Shown one piece after another: positions 1 to 6,800 of a DNA stretch of 9,274 nt. Every line of letters begins with the position of its first letter. The stretch's first letter is position 1. This DNA comes from an uncultured Coriobacteriaceae bacterium (GTDB lineage Bacteria; Actinomycetota; Coriobacteriia; Coriobacteriales; Eggerthellaceae). Where the stretch lies: NCBI GenBank assembly GCA_900539675.1, contig UQDJ01000057.1:1-9274 (forward strand). Reading direction: 5' to 3'. The position numbers and the translations under genes are program-made. The notes under the pieces are model-generated. The model saw only the letters and a program-made list of their open reading frames with translations, was not told the origin of the DNA and searched no databases.

Positions 1-14
1 CGCTCTTCCGATCT
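1..14 (+). other. Illumina adapter remnant (technical sequence)
   Basis: These 14 bases, CGCTCTTCCGATCT, are identical to the 3' end of the Illumina TruSeq read-1 (P5-side) adapter. The C before GCTCTTCCGATCT fits the P5-side adapter, whereas the P7-side adapter has T there. They read in frame into ligA as Leu-Phe-Arg-Ser, but those residues should not be counted as protein. The match suggests that the window starts at a contig end with untrimmed adapter. A chance genomic match is possible but unlikely for 14 of 14 bases at the very edge. Confidence 0.9.
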
Positions 15-473
15 CTAGAGCACGCTAACGTTACGGAGCTGGCAGCTATTGACGGGGTGGGAGAAATCATTGCTCAAAGCTTCTACGATTTCTTTCATTC
101 GGAGGTGAACCTTAAAGTTATTGCACGCTTAAAACACGCGGGCTTAACTATGATTGAAACTCGAAGCACCCCTTCAAAACCGCAAACGCTTGCAGGTATG
201 ACCTTTGTCCTTACGGGCACGTTGGTTGAATCGGGCATGACGCGCAATGAAGCGGGGGATCGCTTAAAGGAATACGGTGCCAAAATATCTTCGAGTGTTT
301 CTAAGAAAACAAGCTTCGTCATTTGTGGAGAAGCTCCAGGCTCTAAGCGCACCAAGGCAGAGGAGCTGGGTGTTCCGATTCTTAACGAACACGACTTTTT
401 ACAGCTGATTGAAACCGGTTTGGTTCCACCAGCTGCTCAACGCAACCAAGGCGAAGGATTGTTTGCTCAGTAG
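15..473 (+). CDS. ligA: NAD-dependent DNA ligase LigA, C-terminal part (5' truncated by window edge)
   Basis: This is the last 152 codons of an open frame that runs in from the left edge. LigA seals nicks in duplex DNA using NAD+ and is essential for joining Okazaki fragments and for repair. The visible part begins in the last helix-hairpin-helix repeat (ELAAIDGVGEIIAQSFYDFF, about residues 8-27 of the fragment), which grips the DNA backbone. After a short linker comes a BRCT domain at about residues 55-140, with typical LAGMTFVLTGTL and the GAKISSSVSKKTSFVICGE stretch. The C-terminus, QGEGLFAQ, follows directly. The adenylation domain, OB fold and zinc finger lie outside the window. The methionine at 57 is internal and is not a start. 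tlyA follows after 14 nt, so the two are probably cotranscribed. The HhH-BRCT order leaves little doubt about the identity. Confidence 0.95.
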   Translation, partial: LEHANVTELAAIDGVGEIIAQSFYDFFHSEVNLKVIARLKHAGLTMIETRSTPSKPQTLAGMTFVLTGTLVESGMTRNEAGDRLKEYGAKISSSVSKKTSFVICGEAPGSKRTKAEELGVPILNEHDFLQLIETGLVPPAAQRNQGEGLFAQ

Positions 474-477
474 GGAA
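472..477 (+). promoter_or_regulatory. Ribosome binding site of tlyA overlapping the ligA stop
   Basis: AGGGAA overlaps the TAG stop of ligA and sits 10 nt before the ATG of tlyA. No other purine-rich block lies in the 14-nt gap. The overlap suggests translational coupling of the two genes. Confidence 0.55.
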
Positions 478-487
478 TAATAAAACT

Positions 488-1222
488 ATGGCAAAAGTAC
501 GTCTTGACGATTATTTAGTTGAACAGGGATATTTTCCTAATCGTGATGCGGTCCTGCGTGCCGTTATCGCCAAAGAAGTGCGCGTGGATGACGTGTATGT
601 GACCAGCGCCGCAAAAAAGATTTCACCTGATGCTGATATTTTCGTTAAGAACACAAAGCGTTTTGTTTCACGCGGCGGACATAAGCTACAAGGTGCGCTT
701 GATGCGTTTGATGAAGATGTGACCGGTAAGCGCTGTATTGATGTTGGATCTTCCACGGGCGGATTCACTGACTGTTTGTTGCAGGCGGGTGCAGACAAGG
801 TAACCTGCGTGGATGTCAACTACGGCCAGCTGGCTTGGCAATTGCGACAAGACGAACGAGTGGAAGTATTTGAGCGTACCAATATCCGCGTGGCAGACCC
901 CCAAAAATTGGGAGCACCGTTTGATGTAGTCGTGTGCGACTTAAGTTTTATTGGACTTGCTCAACTTGCTTGCGTGTTCGCGTCATTATGTCACAAAGAC
1001 AGCGTGTTTTTAGGCCTCATAAAGCCCCAATTTGAAAGCCATCATGACGAAACGGTATGTGGTGTGGTTATATCTGAAGCGGTACGCCAGCGCGTAGTGG
1101 GTGAAGTTTCTCAGGCGCTCAGTGATGCAGGCTTTGAGGTGACTGGCGTTGTGCAGTCGCCCATCACAGGGCCTGAAGGTAATATCGAATACCTCGTTAG
1201 GGCAGTGTTTCATGCCGCATAA
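488..1222 (+). CDS. tlyA: TlyA family 16S/23S rRNA (cytidine-2'-O)-methyltransferase
   Basis: The product is a 244-residue two-domain protein. An N-terminal S4 RNA-binding domain (about 1-60, starting VRLDDYLVEQG) is joined to a Rossmann-fold FtsJ/RrmJ-type methyltransferase. Visible motifs are SRGGHKL (61-67), the S-adenosylmethionine loop DVGSSTGGFTD (85-95), CDLSFI (150-155), LIKPQFE (177-183) and GNIEYL (232-237). K66, D151, K179 and E234 line up with the K-D-K-E tetrad known from mycobacterial TlyA. The family 2'-O-methylates cytidines at the ribosomal subunit interface, which gives sensitivity to capreomycin-type drugs. At 244 residues it is closer to the shorter TlyA type I (23S site only) than to the roughly 268-residue type II; this subtype call is inference. 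Family members are often mislabelled 'hemolysin A'. The start is supported by a Shine-Dalgarno sequence and the conserved N-terminus. It probably shares a transcript with ligA. Confidence 0.95.
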   Translation: MAKVRLDDYLVEQGYFPNRDAVLRAVIAKEVRVDDVYVTSAAKKISPDADIFVKNTKRFVSRGGHKLQGALDAFDEDVTGKRCIDVGSSTGGFTDCLLQAGADKVTCVDVNYGQLAWQLRQDERVEVFERTNIRVADPQKLGAPFDVVVCDLSFIGLAQLACVFASLCHKDSVFLGLIKPQFESHHDETVCGVVISEAVRQRVVGEVSQALSDAGFEVTGVVQSPITGPEGNIEYLVRAVFHAA

Positions 1223-1232
1223 AACACTGCCC
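1200..1232 (+). terminator. Strong hairpin overlapping the tlyA stop codon (possible terminator without U-tract)
   Basis: GGGCAGTGTTT at 1200-1210 pairs perfectly with AAACACTGCCC at 1222-1232, giving an 11-bp stem. Inside the loop ATG (1212-1214) can pair with CAT (1218-1220). The tlyA stop codon TAA (1220-1222) lies in the loop and at the stem base. The flanks are AAGAAATC on the right and a mixed sequence on the left, so neither strand has the T-run of a classical intrinsic terminator. It could still end or stabilise the ligA-tlyA message between two convergent genes. Confidence 0.55.
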
Positions 1233-1308
1233 AAGAAATCATCACGTGATCTGGTAGCTCTTTTCTCTATAACAAGCACTCTTAGCTTTTAACATGTCAC
1301 ATGCGCTG
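1223..1308. other. Convergent intergenic spacer between tlyA and the UPF0210 gene
   Basis: This 86-nt spacer separates two genes that end toward each other. Besides the right arm of the 1200-1232 hairpin it contains the perfect 10-bp palindrome ATCACGTGAT (1241-1250), followed on the plus strand by a T-rich stretch near 1260-1266. On the minus strand just past the UPF0210 stop is only a weak TTAA/CATG hairpin (about 1286-1312). No gene is visible here. Confidence 0.5.
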
Positions 1309-2673
1309 TTAATTTTTAAGCGAATTGAGTGGTGCGGGCATCCTGCCGCCACGGTGGGCGAATACCTTACCGGCAAACTGATTAACCGGCATTACAGGTG
1401 CATAGCCTAAAAGACCACCGAAATCCAATTTGTCGCCAACCTGTTTACCGATAGCAGGAATCAGGCGTACTGCTGTCGTTTTGTTGTTTATCATGCCAAT
1501 CGCGCATTCATCGGCAATAATGCCAAACAGAGCCTCTATGGGGGTATCTCCTGGAACCGCAATCATATCTAGGCCTACTGAACATACGCAGGTCATCGCT
1601 TCGAGCTTTTCGAGGCTGAGAGATCCAGCTTCTGCAGCACGAATCATTCCCGCATCTTCAGAGACAGGAATGAAAGCGCCAGATAATCCACCGACGCTCG
1701 AGCTTGCCATGACGCCGCCTTTTTTGACGGCATCATTTAACATAGCAAGGGCAGCTGTAGTGCCGGGACCACCGCACTGACCTACGCCAATAGCTTCAAG
1801 GATTTCAGCAACCGAATCCCCTTCGGCGGGGGTGGGAGCTAATGATAAATCCAAGATGCCCTTTTGGACGCCTAAGCGCTTGCTTGCTTCTCTGCTCATC
1901 AGTTCGCCAGCACGGGTAATCTTAAACGCCGTTGCTTTGATGGCTTCAGCAACTGTAGTCATATCGGCATCTTGAGGCAAACTGCGCAGCACAGCATTGA
2001 CAACGCCAGGGCCCGATACGCCTACATTGATAACAGCATCTGCTTCACCTGAACCGTGAAAGGCGCCAGCCATAAAGGGATTGTCCTCCACGGCATTGCA
2101 GAAGACCACCAATTTGCCCGCGCCAATGCACTGGTGTTCTTGTGTGAGCTCGGCGGATTTTTTAATAATACCCGCCATCTTAAAGGCGGCATCCATATTG
2201 ATGCCAGCTCGGGTGGAGCCCACGTTTACCGAAGAACAAACGCGTTCGGTGGTTGCTAGCGCTTCAGGAATGGAGTTCATCAGCTTTTCGTCAGCTGCCG
2301 AAGCGCCTTTATGAACCAAGGCTGAAAAACCACCGACAAAGTCAACGCCTACTTCTTTTCCTGCACTATCCATTGCTGCAGCAATAGGGGATAAATCCTG
2401 AGCATCTGTTGCAGCACAAATTTCTGCGATGGGAGTTACCGAAATACGCTTATTAACAATAGGGATACCATATTCACGCTCAAGCTGTTCAGCTGTAGGC
2501 ACCAACTTTTCAGCTGCTGTGGTCATGCGATCGTAGACTTTGGTTGCCATAACGTTGATATCTTCATGGGTACAGCCTCGTAAATTGAGGCCTAACGTAA
2601 TGGTGCGGATATCAAGGTGCTGCTTGCTTACCATAGCAAGGGTTTCAGCAATTTCTTCAGGTGTAATCTGCAT
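1309..2673 (-). CDS. UPF0210 / DUF711 'PFL family' protein
   Basis: The product has 454 residues, the usual length for the UPF0210 (DUF711) family, and starts MQITPEEIAETL. Its core signature is GVGQCGGPGTTAALA (296-310) followed by KKGGVMASSSVGGLSGAFIP (317-336), then CSVGLDMIAVPGDTP (364-378). The family was named for structural likeness to pyruvate formate-lyase, but its reaction is not established; I see no clear glycyl-radical motif. It is probably cytosolic, as there is no signal peptide or hydrophobic span. The frame is open for 47 codons further upstream, but that stretch is unlike the family and contains a hairpin. The ATG at 2673 matches the family N-terminus and has AAAGG 11 nt upstream. 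In many bacteria a small ACT-domain protein (UPF0237) is encoded immediately upstream; none is present here. It is convergent with tlyA and divergent from the tetR operon. Confidence 0.9.
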   Translation of the reverse strand: MQITPEEIAETLAMVSKQHLDIRTITLGLNLRGCTHEDINVMATKVYDRMTTAAEKLVPTAEQLEREYGIPIVNKRISVTPIAEICAATDAQDLSPIAAAMDSAGKEVGVDFVGGFSALVHKGASAADEKLMNSIPEALATTERVCSSVNVGSTRAGINMDAAFKMAGIIKKSAELTQEHQCIGAGKLVVFCNAVEDNPFMAGAFHGSGEADAVINVGVSGPGVVNAVLRSLPQDADMTTVAEAIKATAFKITRAGELMSREASKRLGVQKGILDLSLAPTPAEGDSVAEILEAIGVGQCGGPGTTAALAMLNDAVKKGGVMASSSVGGLSGAFIPVSEDAGMIRAAEAGSLSLEKLEAMTCVCSVGLDMIAVPGDTPIEALFGIIADECAIGMINNKTTAVRLIPAIGKQVGDKLDFGGLLGYAPVMPVNQFAGKVFAHRGGRMPAPLNSLKN

Positions 2674-2719
2674 GAGACACAAGACCTTTCTTGCTCGCTG
2701 TATGCTGATTGAGGGATCA

Positions 2720-2739
2720 AGCGGATTGTCCAATCCGCT
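2720..2739 (-). promoter_or_regulatory. Leader hairpin upstream of the UPF0210 gene
   Basis: AGCGGATTG and CAATCCGCT form a perfect inverted repeat with 2 nt between them, or an 8-bp stem with a four-base loop if drawn as RNA. Flanking bases extend the pairing: TCAA and GGGA on the left can pair with TTGA and TCCC on the right, across a small internal loop. It lies 47 nt upstream of the UPF0210 start codon, inside its probable 5' leader. It could be an RNA regulatory element or a protein operator. There is no T-run, so it is not a simple terminator. Confidence 0.5.
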
Positions 2740-2887
2740 GTTGAATTGGTCCCTTGTAAAGTGTTCGAATCGTGCGAAGCAACCACAAAATTGATGTTCG
2801 TTTAAGAATACCAAAACATACGTAAACAGATGGTAACAAGCCCGCTCGCGTTACTTGCTCTCGGCTGAGGGGATTGGTAGTATGTTA

Positions 2888-2904
2888 TTGCACACTGTGT
2901 TCAA
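2888..2904. promoter_or_regulatory. Operator-like palindrome TTGnACACnGTGTnCAA
   Basis: TTGCACACTGTGTTCAA is symmetrical at every position apart from the central base and one position in each arm. Its arms (ACAC/GTGT) and length resemble operators of TetR-type repressors. It lies 15 nt before a TATAAG box (2919-2924), and two further CTGTG copies (2907-2911 and 2914-2918) fill the space between. The neighbouring TetR gene makes autoregulation plausible, but this is inferred from position and symmetry only. Confidence 0.4.
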
Positions 2905-3031
2905 TACTGTGCGCTGTGTATAAGTTCTTACCTGAATACGGACTTTCTTTTATGCGTGAGGGGTACGTCAGATTCTGTTGAATGGGTAGACTCCTTCAAG
3001 TGTTTGACCTGTTTTGAGAACGGCAGTGCTC

Positions 3032-3047
3032 TGAGGTTATCACCTCA
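3032..3047. promoter_or_regulatory. 16-nt inverted repeat upstream of tetR
   Basis: TGAGGT and ACCTCA flank the four bases TATC. The site is 68 nt before the tetR start codon, followed at 3050-3057 by the short palindrome GTGCGCAC. It could be an operator, or a short stem in the tetR leader. It is unrelated in sequence to the palindrome at 2888-2904. Confidence 0.35.
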
Positions 3048-3103
3048 TAGTGCGCACGAAAGAGCTTTGATTGGGTGGATCTTTGTTAAGTATCACAACC
3101 CAT

Positions 3104-3112
3104 AAAGGGGAG
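3104..3112 (+). promoter_or_regulatory. Ribosome binding site of tetR
   Basis: AAAGGGGAG lies immediately before the ATG at 3116, with AGGGG 5 nt from the start codon. It fixes the start and so supports the long N-terminal extension of the regulator as translated sequence. Confidence 0.7.
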
Positions 3113-3115
3113 TAA

Positions 3116-3850
3116 ATGGCATCAGTTGGTGTATTGGCGTCAAGCCTGGTTCGTGAAGAGGTTTCTTCACCAGAGAGGGTGTTACGTCCGTCATTGAGCA
3201 ATGGGTCACAAAGGAACGCTTCTCCACAAGATGCAAGTGAGCTCGTTTCCACTTCTGAGGATCGTCGCATCGTACGTTCGAAGCGCGCGCTTCGTCATGC
3301 TCTGATTGCCCTTATGGAAGAAAAGGGTTTTGAAGCTATTACGGTTAATGATTTATGCAGTGCTGCAGATCTTAACCGCGGTACGTTCTATAACCATTTT
3401 AAAGACAAGGAGCATTTACTGGCATCATTGGAGGACGATGTGATGCAGGGTATAGATGCAATCCAAAGCAAAATGACCCTGTTGGATTTGAAAGATGTGA
3501 TGGCATTCTGCATTGCCAAGCATCCTCTTCCTATTCTGGTGGATTTATTTGATTATCTGCGTGAGCAGGGCGATTTTCTCCATGCGGTTTTAGGCCCAGG
3601 TGGAGATATTCGTTTTGGACCTAAGTTGCGTGAAACGGTATGCACCAATCTGGTACAAGGAGTGTTGCATAAAAAGTATCGCAACAGCACCGACCCATTT
3701 GTGGGGTACTATCTTTCATTTTATTCGTCAGCCTATTTAGGCGTTATCACCCGTTGGATCGAAACCGGTATGAACGAAGATTCTCAGCAGATGGCACAAA
3801 TTGCCATGCGCTTGTTGTTCATTAAGCCGGGCGAGCCTATTCGATTGTGA
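3116..3850 (+). CDS. TetR/AcrR family transcriptional regulator
   Basis: The 244-residue protein has a TetR-type helix-turn-helix at about 55-102 (ALIALMEEKGFEAITVNDLC, then LNRGTFYNHFKDKEHLL). The ligand-binding and dimerisation part (about 125-235) ends with YLSFYSSAYLGVITRWIETG, which recalls the TetR_C_8 type common in anaerobes; the subfamily is inference. The first 48 residues, before EDRRIVRSKRALR, are rich in Ser, Glu and Val, are not part of the usual fold and are probably disordered. A strong ribosome binding site and the lack of an in-frame ATG, GTG or TTG just before the helix-turn-helix support the long form. Its stop codon overlaps the ribosome binding site of the next gene. The natural inference is that it controls its own operon and perhaps the divergent UPF0210 gene. 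The ligand is unknown, possibly a CoA ester or organic acid handled by the next protein. Confidence 0.9.
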   Translation: MASVGVLASSLVREEVSSPERVLRPSLSNGSQRNASPQDASELVSTSEDRRIVRSKRALRHALIALMEEKGFEAITVNDLCSAADLNRGTFYNHFKDKEHLLASLEDDVMQGIDAIQSKMTLLDLKDVMAFCIAKHPLPILVDLFDYLREQGDFLHAVLGPGGDIRFGPKLRETVCTNLVQGVLHKKYRNSTDPFVGYYLSFYSSAYLGVITRWIETGMNEDSQQMAQIAMRLLFIKPGEPIRL

Positions 3851-3854
3851 GGAG
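3850..3854 (+). promoter_or_regulatory. Ribosome binding site of the giant dehydratase gene
   Basis: AGGAG begins on the last base of the tetR stop codon and is 7 nt before the ATG at 3862. This decides the start: an upstream in-frame GTG at 3847 overlaps the tetR stop but has no properly placed site of its own. The arrangement implies translational coupling. Confidence 0.75.
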
Positions 3855-3861
3855 ATTTGTC

Positions 3862-6800
3862 ATGGTAGCCGATCAGACTTCCGCAACAAGGCTTCATCTG
3901 GGCATTGATGTGGGATCTACCACGGTTAAAGTTGCTGTTTTGGACAACAACGATCAAATTGTATTTTCAGTGTATCGTCGTCACCACGCTGATGTACGTG
4001 CGACGGTACTGGAGGTACTGCGTGAAGCAGCTGCTCAATTCCCGGATCAGAAGATGACGGTAGCTATTACGGGCTCCGGTGGGTTGCTTTTGTCTCAGTG
4101 GTTGAACTTAGAATTTGTTCAAGAAGTTATAGCTTCAAAGACTGCAGTTGAAACATTTATCCCTAAAACCGACGTTGCCATTGAACTTGGCGGCGAAGAT
4201 GCAAAAATCATCTATTTCGATAACGGCATTGAACAGCGCATGAATGGCACCTGCGCAGGTGGTACTGGTGCCTTCATTGATCAGATGGCATCGCTTTTGG
4301 ATACCGATGCTTCAGGTTTAAATGAACTTGCAAAGCATCATACCGTGCTCTATCCCATCGCAAGCCGCTGCGGTGTATTTGCAAAAACCGACGTTCAGCC
4401 CCTGCTGAATGAAGGGGCTAAAAAGGAAGATATTGCTGCCTCTATTTTCCAAGCGGTAGTTACCCAAACTATTTCTGGCTTAGCTTGTGGTCGTCCTATT
4501 CGCGGGTATGTTGCCTTTTTGGGTGGTCCGCTGCAGTATCTGCCTGAATTGCGTAAGCGCTTCTATGAAACGCTGAATTTGGATAAAGAACATATCATCG
4601 TGCCTGACAATGCTCATCTGTTTGTAGCAAGTGGCTGCGCTATTGCAGGCGCTGAAAATTCCAAACCTGAACTCTTGAACGACATTGTGGATCGTTTGAA
4701 GAACTTGGGTGATATTCAGGGCAGTGAAGTGGTTCGTTTGCCACCACTGTTTGCCAATGAAGAAGAATACCACGAGTTTAAGCAGCGTCATGACAAAGAA
4801 AAGGTTAAGCGCCGTGATCTGGCAACCTATGAAGGTAATGCCTATTTGGGCATTGATGCAGGTTCTACCACGTTTAAATCAGCTTTGATCGCCGAAGATG
4901 GCAGCTTGCTTTGGAACACCTACACCAACAACAAAGGTGATGTATTGGGATGTGCTAAACGTGCTGTGTCTGAATTGTATAAGGATTTGCCCGTTGATGC
5001 TGAAACCGGTCGTCCCAAAGTGACAATTGGTCACGTGACGGTTACCGGTTATGGTGAAGCATTACTTCTTGAGGCTTTGCGGGTAGATTCTGGTGAAATT
5101 GAAACAGTAGCCCACCTGCGTGGTGCCGAAGAAATGCTTCCAGGGGTCGAGTTCATTTTGGACATCGGTGGCCAGGACATGAAGTGCTTGCGTGTTAAGG
5201 ATGGTGTTATCGATCACATCATGCTGAACGAAGCTTGCTCTTCTGGTTGCGGTTCGTTCATTGAAAGCTTTGCAGCTGGTTTGAATTTATCAGTATCCGA
5301 ATTTGCACAGAGCGCTATTTCAGCTAAGCATCCGGTTGATTTGGGTAGCCGTTGTACCGTATTCATGAATAGCCGTGTAAAGCAGGCCCAAAAAGAAGGC
5401 GCCACGGTTGGCGATATTGCTGCTGGTTTGGCTATTTCAGTCATTAAAAATGCCCTCTTTAAAGTAATTAAGATTCGCGACCCCCATGAGGTAGGCAAGA
5501 AGGTAATCGTCCAAGGTGGTACGTTTTTAAATGATGCTGTGCTGCGTGCCTTTGAGCAGCTGGCAGAAACCAATGCGGTTCGCCCCGATATCGCCGGTAA
5601 TATGGGAGCCTACGGCGCTGCGCTGCTGGCGCGCGATCGTGCCCATGATGCCGAAGCTCGCAGTGGCGCTCCGGCTCATACGACTATGCTCGGAGTTCAA
5701 GCTTTGGAAGATTTACAGCCTACTCATCGCAATGTACGCTGCAAGGCATGCTCCAATCATTGCCTTTTGACCATTAATGATTTTGGTAAGGATGAAATTA
5801 CTGGCAAGCATCGTCGATTCATTACGGGCAATCGTTGCGAAAAGGGCGCCGGTCTAGCACAGGAAGCCGCTCAGGTTCCCAACTTGTTCGAATACAAGAC
5901 GCATCGCTTATTTGATCATTACAAGCCGCTTACCAAAGAACAAGCCACTCGTTCTACTGTGGGTATTCCTCGTGCGCTCAATATGTATGAGAATTATCCT
6001 TTCTGGTTTACCTTCTTTACGAAGCTTGGGTTTAGGGTAGTACTGAGTGATCCCACAACGAAAAAGACCTATGAAGCAGGTATTGAATCAATGCCGTCTG
6101 AAAGTGTGTGCTATCCGGCCAAACTTTCGCATGGTCATATCATGAACCTGCTAGAAAAGGACATCGACTTTATTTGGATGCCCTGCTTAAAGTACGAACG
6201 CGGGGAAGATGAAACCGCGGGCAATCACTTTAATTGTCCGATTGTTATGAGCTATTCAGAAGCGTTAAAGCTCAATGTTGATGCTTTGAATGAAACTGAT
6301 ATTCAGTTTTTGAATCCCTTTGTTCCATATCACATGAAGGACAAGCTCAAGGAGCGCATGTATGTGGAGCTTGTCGAAAAACATCCTGAATTAATGGGGG
6401 ATTCTCCGCTGCCTACTCGTGATGAAATTGATGCCGCGGTTGAGGCCGCATGGGCAGAAGACGAACAGCTCCATGAAGACATCCATAACAAGGGCATGGA
6501 AACATTGAAGTGGATTGAAGAGCATGGTGTACATGGCATTGTGTTGGCTGGGCGTCCCTATCATGGAGATCCGGAAATTAACCACGCGATTCCTGAACTG
6601 CTTACCAGCTTTGGTTTGGCGGTATTTACCGAAGACTCTATTGCGCATTTAGGCCAGGTAGAACGTCCTCTGCGCACTGTAGACCAGTGGATGTATCATA
6701 TGCGTTTGTATCGCGCCGCAAAGGTGGTAACCCAGCGCGATGATTTGGATTTAATCCAGCTGAATTCCTTTGGCTGTGGTTTGGATGCCATTACGACTGA

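Larger units (their letters stand above)
2674..3115. other. Divergent intergenic region (442 nt) with several inverted repeats
   Basis: This region separates the UPF0210 gene (minus) from tetR (plus). It contains a leader hairpin near the UPF0210 start, a 17-nt gapped palindrome in the middle and a 16-nt inverted repeat near tetR. All three are listed separately. Promoter candidates are weak: TATAAG at 2919-2924 on the plus strand without a good -35, and an extended -10-like TGGTATTCT on the minus strand (2813 to 2805). I see no convincing gene, tRNA or classical riboswitch here. Confidence 0.6.

Noticed and set aside
488..1222. TlyA as a hemolysin or virulence factor
   Set aside because: The S4 plus FtsJ architecture and K-D-K-E residues identify an rRNA methyltransferase; the hemolysin label is historical.
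2761..2775. tRNA T-loop-like GTTCGAATC suggesting a tRNA or an attachment-site remnant
   Set aside because: The flanking bases do not form a five-pair T-stem, and no acceptor, D-arm or anticodon arm can be drawn around it.
2674..2814. A 47-residue N-terminal extension of the UPF0210 protein (open frame upstream of 2673)
   Set aside because: It does not resemble the family N-terminus, contains the leader hairpin, and the ATG at 2673 has both a ribosome binding site and the expected family start.
2952..2981. Nine-codon upstream reading frame in the tetR leader (MREGYVRFC)
   Set aside because: It has no clear ribosome binding site and is short enough to arise by chance; no run of one amino acid suggests attenuation.
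3847..3861. GTG start at 3847 for the giant dehydratase gene
   Set aside because: It overlaps the tetR stop and lacks a well-placed ribosome binding site, whereas AGGAG is 7 nt before the ATG at 3862.
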